Assembly: GCF_032854445.1 (NCBI RefSeq) | Contig: NC_088300.1 | Location: 50,649,682-50,713,681, forward strand | Reading direction: 5' to 3' | Length of the DNA stretch: 64,000 nt | From: Liolophura sinensis | Taxonomy: Eukaryota > Mollusca > Polyplacophora > Chitonida > Chitonidae | In this document: in pieces, positions 59,180-64,000 of the stretch | Layout: each line of letters begins with the position of its first letter | Position numbering within the stretch: the first letter of the stretch is position 1 | Position numbers and translations under genes: made by a program | The notes under the pieces: generated by a model | The model's input: the letters and a program-made list of their open reading frames with translations, nothing else | Told to the model about the DNA's origin: nothing | Database searches by the model: none

Positions 59180-60337
59180 TTATCAATGATGTGTGCTTTG
59201 TAATTGTTTTCTCTTTTCTATTGACTGACAAAAAGTGTAGCTCATCACTATGAAATCTTCATTTACGTGGCATTCCATGACAAGAATTGAAAGTCTCTAT
59301 CTCAGTTAGTTAAATGGCTAGTTAGCTAAAATGGTTTTGAAAAACTAAAATATAATTTCTAAACTTTAGAACTACGTTTCTTCTGAAAACATAAAAAACA
59401 CGAAAATTTTTTTGTGAAAAATATTTCATGGGCCTGGTAAATATATTTGTTTATTTCCTTACTATTGATTATTACATGTGATAATTATGAACAATTCATG
59501 CACGACCCTGTTAATTAAGAAATGAATATGAAATGAACAGACTGCTTTAGTTAGCTAATTAGTCAGTCAAATGGCTGTATGATAAAGGTTATCTTCTGAT
59601 ATCGTTCCTGTACATGTGATAAGCCTGGATTTATTGTACTAGATCTCCCTTCCAATGGTCACAGGTTTGAATCCACCTGATATATCTTTCCCCAGACTTT
59701 GATAAACAGCACTTGGATATTAAACCAAGTAATAACTATTCGCTGTCGGTCAACACACCCTGTCTTCATCGATATTCGATGCATTGATATTCTGTTACTA
59801 TGGAGTATTCAAGCAGTATAAATATGTCCTTTCAATTTGTATCATACTGGTGGTTTTCTCCCTCAGGGAATGCTCTCGGCATTGATTAATGAATTAATGA
59901 AGACTAATGACCTATAAGCTTTCCTTCCAGTTGTGTTGGTGAAGTAATTTTGTATCTTCGCAGTAAAAACATACGAAGAGTCCCACCAAAAAGGATTGTC
60001 TCAGGCCATTGGTTAAAAACTTACGATAGATTCATCATCAGCAACGTCTACGTGAGAGCAAAAAAAAAATAATTAGTCTGTAGCTGATTACTAAGTAATT
60101 ACTGGATGACTAGAATTTTCTTTGACTATAAAAACAGGTACTGGAGAGCTCTTGAAAGGTGATAGCCACATATGACTATATATTAATAGTGCTGCATTTA
60201 GACTTATAAGGATAAGCGTAGCAGTTATTACTGCGATTCATGCTTTAATTCATATTTATATGCTTTGCGATATTCAGTGGTTTCCTTTGCGCGCTGCCCA
60301 GTTGCATCCACCCATGATTCTATAATTCCCGTCGCCA
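59180..60337. other. Non-coding DNA downstream of Msx gene B
   Basis: AT-rich, no supported gene. A weak B-box-like word (CAGGTTTGAATCCACC, about 59661) hints at an old SINE. Confidence 0.5.
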
Positions 60338-60408
60338 TCAAGGAAGTGAAATATTCTTGAACACGTGTCTCAAACATCCAGTCACATAAAAAATCAATAA
60401 ATAAAATT
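60338..60408 (+). mobile_element. SINE 3'-tail fragment
   Basis: GGAAGTGAAATATTCTTGAA is followed after a short gap by AATCAATAAATAAAAT, the same 3' segment and tail as the 46789 SINE. The core and head are missing. Confidence 0.55.
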
Positions 60409-62188
60409 GAATTTTTATACCATAATGACACAAGGCCGCAACAATTTCATTAATGTGTAGTTGATGATTAGAAACACAGCATGGGTAGAATGGACATATT
60501 CTCTTCACCCCGCCACCCCAAAGGGACCACACATTATGTAAACTTGGGGACAGATGGCAGATGGGACGGTCTCACCCAGAGTGTGTTTCATGTAACACCT
60601 GGGAAGAACACATTAAGGTGTCTTTATCAGTTCTGGCCATATGCCATGGAGCCTGAGCCTGAACCTCAGATTCCACTACATTAAGTCAGCCTCTATTATG
60701 CTGAGGAGCTACCAGAGGGGTTCTTTCAGGCCCTATAGGCCAACCGTCACCTTTTGCAGGAATAATTAATTTCTCGTCAATATTGATTTCTTTTCTTCTG
60801 CACTCATTTCTCGTGTCCATTAGATCTCTGTTGAATTTAGGTGTTAGTGCTACTTTTTGAAACAAAATGGCAATGTGTATAAAATGAACAATGTGGTTAC
60901 GTTTACGCGCGTTTATTTGTCAAACTGTTTCAAACTGACTTTAAAGAGAAAGGAACATTAAAAATGAAGCACATTCGACCATCAGTATAGAGGGACTATT
61001 AAAAACTGAATCCGAAAATACCGAAAATGCCTCCATTAACTTTTTACAGATTTTTTTTACGGGAATTAAATGCAGTGAAATGTTTCGATTGTAACGTGAA
61101 TATGAACCATGTTGATAATGTGTTTATTACCGTTGACGGACGACACACCGAATTTTCTCTATGCTTAATAAAGAGGAATTTAATGTACGATTCGCTCTTT
61201 TCTTGCACAGGCACACATTACATTAGTACAGCTCACAAGAGTTTTTCCCATACCTGAACTTAAAGGTGTAGGAAAAGATGTGAGATATCATTGACGACCT
61301 ACATCATAAACATGTTCATAAAGCTAAGCTTACAATCCAGACATCGTTTACTGCATTTCAGCGAAACAAAAAAAAACTTAAAAGTGTTTTCAGATACAAT
61401 TTATACTATTAATGTTGATTTAATTTTTATAACTTATAGCCATGCACACACGATCCACATCTTATGTTCACATTTTATACTAAAATATGTCTGTTCAATA
61501 TATGTATAAAAGTGCAATTTTTAAAGTGAAATACAAAATGATTTGCATGAACAAATGAGTGTGTTTAACTTTTCTTTTGCTGTTGTTAAATATTAAATTA
61601 AGGTGTTGAGGTAGTAAATTAAATAATAATATAATAACTTTAATATATGGTTTAATAATTTCCTGTAAACCGCGATTCAAAGCTGCTGAACGATCCTGTA
61701 TCGAAATGTCTTGAGAGAACTTGATATCATTTCTTAAATCTGCCTTGTGATCCTATGGAAAAGAAATGAGACATTATTGAAAATCAGTATAACGGCAATA
61801 ACGCAGATGTCACAGTTTAAACAGAGCACGATTAAATTCGTGTTTATTGATCTTGCCTTACTCTAGCTTTCACAGTCACGTGATAAATTGTGCTCTATTA
61901 TGTTCTGCCAAGTAACATGGATGATCATTGTTTAAAACCATTGGTTCCATGCAACAACGGAACTCAGGAACAGCTGAAACAAACTTTAGGCGGTAACCGT
62001 TCCCAGACATTTTAATATATTCATGTACAAATTCATGTCTTTAAGCAGGAAAGGAAATATTTTTATTAATAGCCCTTTATAGATGAAAGCTGTATAATAC
62101 GTGTTTATACCTTTTAAAAGTGTGTCGTATAATTATATGGTTTTAGGTTTAAGGTCAAAAAGTCATAAATTTGAGCCAGCCTTTAATT
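60409..62188. other. Non-coding intergenic DNA
   Basis: No supported gene. Open frames at 60481-60684 and 61027-61257 have no domain. Confidence 0.5.
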
Positions 62189-62236
62189 ATATATATGTGT
62201 GTGTGTGTATACTTACATACATACATACATACATAT
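62189..62236. repeat. (AT)n(GT)n and (CATA)n microsatellites
   Basis: Short TA/TG dinucleotide runs (62189-62210) followed by six or so CATA units (to 62236). Confidence 0.9.
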
Positions 62237-62579
62237 AACCAAATTGCATTTCATATTATCCGGCTTTATATAAAAAAAAGAATAAAAATAAGTTATGATA
62301 AAACACCGGAAACTGTATTAATTATTCATTTCGTTACAGCCAAAATCTATACACACACAACGCCCTCGTTCATTAGTCTCTTTATGAATCAGAGGGAAAT
62401 TATTTAGTTGCTGACGTTTAACCGGATGACTTGGTGTGCTTTTATTTATTACTCATGAGAAACACGACTGGCGATAAAAAGAAATACGTGGACCGCTTGG
62501 AAAACCATTAGCCAAGGTTCAAAACGCAAAGTTACTGATTAACCGGCATAAAGAAAACCAGATTGTGGCCAAAATATTT

Positions 62580-63130
62580 CATAGAGATTAAAACCTGCAC
62601 GTGGTCCCCAATCCATCCTCTCGTGTTCCAATATAGGCCTGTTATTGCTGGAGGGAAACATTCACCGTCAAAGATTCCTTGTAATATCTAATTACAGCCC
62701 ACCATCTATCTTAATAAAGATCGTAACGGCAGGGGTAGCTTACCGCCCAGAGCGCTTACGGCTACAAATGGGAGCCAGCCATGGTGTAATTGTACAGCTA
62801 ACGGAGGAAGCCGCGGAGAGGCCGGTCGTACAGGGGGGAACGGCTAAAGGAACAGCTCAGCCAATAAAAGCTAAAAATTATGTCAATTAGAGCACGAATT
62901 TCAGAGCTGTGTGTAACGTGAAGCGACATGCAAGGGGCTTTCTTAACTATAAGCTAAAAAAATGATAAATGGTGGAAAAATTAGTTTGAGGTTCCTAATT
63001 TTACGTTTACGACTTTTTTCTCCGACTTTTTACAGCCTATCTGGCTCCGCATGTCATTCGCTGAGTCGTGGAGCAACGGTGTGATTAGATTAGTCAACAA
63101 TTTGCCGCTAAAGACCCGCGAATCTATCAA
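62580..63130. promoter_or_regulatory. Candidate regulatory block downstream of Msx gene B
   Basis: Complex unique DNA, less AT-rich than both flanks, with TCTAATTACAG, GTGTAATTGTAC, TCAATTAGAG and CCAATAAAAG words. It contains an 81-codon open frame (62645-62890) with no recognisable domain. Function inferred from composition only. Confidence 0.25.
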
Positions 63131-64000
63131 AAATCACATGACAAAAAACATGGCGACAGCATTGAGGGCAACACTTTAGCCATATTTAAACATACGCTTC
63201 TGTAAACATAAGTATACACATTATTCTGTACTTACGTGTTTTCATAAAGCAAGCAAACTGACCCACCACCATGTTTTACAAACATCATCGTATCGACAGA
63301 CGGGAATATTTGTAATCAGCAGATGGTTATTATTGCATCAGAAAAGTAATTCTTCGCTTCTGTGCTACAAGTGGAATTTGATTGTAGCAGCTTTTAGAAA
63401 TGATCATAATTTAAGTGAGGAGTTTTAGTGACAATTACGGGTATCTTATACTATGGCTGCAAAACTAACCATCTGCATGATGGCAGTGAGGCTGTGTATA
63501 TTTCGGTTAAGACGGCGGGACAAACTGCCATGTTTTATGGCACTGGATGTTTTTCTGCATTGACTCTTGTATACAGGGATGCATTGCTCATACATATGTA
63601 TACAGTATATTGCGCCACAGATCTAAATATACTGATATATAGATATATACAGCTCTTCACCTTCTGTTTAATTTAACGATAGTAATTAATTAGTTGTGCC
63701 ACACAAAGAGGGGGAGGTAAGCCATCCACTATTTGAACATCTGGTATATAGGAGAATCAGGGGCCATCTGGTGATTATGGTTCGGACTTAAATGACGATA
63801 TTACATCATAAAGTCTAGATTTAGGTGGCATTTACTCAAACAGATAATTACTGTTTGCCTGTATTGTCTAACAGAAATTACAGACGAGTAAACTAAGTGT
63901 GTCTTGCAGCATTCGAATATACTAGCCAAATACAACGTTTTCAAAGTACTGGTTTATACCGAGCACAATTGCATTGCCTTGTTCTGTCAATTGCTTCATC
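63131..64000. other. Non-coding intergenic DNA
   Basis: AT-rich to the window edge. An 82-codon plus-strand open frame (63428-63676) has no recognisable domain. Confidence 0.5.

Overview
This window is nuclear DNA from an invertebrate animal, most likely a lophotrochozoan and probably a mollusc. It has no operons, ribosome binding sites or long open frames outside two short homeobox genes. The genes have GT-AG introns. The intergenic DNA is AT-rich and holds tRNA-derived SINEs with molluscan-style tails (AATAAATAAA-type and ATTCATTCATT / CACTCACTC-type), a Tc1 transposon, many minisatellites and long (TA)n(TG)n microsatellites. The phylum call rests on remembered repeat style and was not checked by a search.

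The main content is two Msx (msh/Drop-class) homeobox genes on the + strand. Their coding starts lie about 41 kb apart (15421-17317 and 56762-59042). Both have two exons and a phase-1 intron a short way upstream of the homeodomain. Both also share the TLRKHKT extension before the homeodomain and one or two Groucho-type EH1 motifs in exon 1. The homeodomains differ at 5 of 60 positions, so they look like tandem paralogs. Spliced lengths are 317 aa (gene A) and 294 aa (gene B). Gene A has a plausible promoter (GC box, CCAAT, TATA-like element, TCAGTT initiator) and three upstream ORFs.

Layout: 1-6880 is a 6.9 kb minisatellite in three related subarrays (34, 34 and 32 bp monomers) with local 102-bp and 64-bp higher-order repeats. 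6903-7148 is a SINE. 8614-8840 is a MITE-like inverted-repeat element, followed by a G-quadruplex tract and a candidate regulatory block (9130-9490). 15101-17317 is Msx gene A. 17.3-56.6 kb is a coding desert with SINE fragments, minisatellites at 25, 28, 34, 44 and 46.7 kb, a complete but dead Tc1 element (28812-30453) inserted in the 28-kb minisatellite, a possible Ty3/gypsy reverse-transcriptase remnant (about 32.6 kb), a large inverted repeat (43540-43770) and several complex segments that may be enhancers. 56.6-59.2 kb is Msx gene B, whose intron carries one copy of an unnamed dispersed repeat also seen at 28.4 and 32.2 kb. 59.2-64 kb is non-coding.

The two genes probably encode nuclear homeodomain repressors binding TAATTG-type sites and recruiting Groucho. 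The 41 kb between them may hold shared or divided cis-regulation. All functional statements are family inference; no search or alignment program was run.
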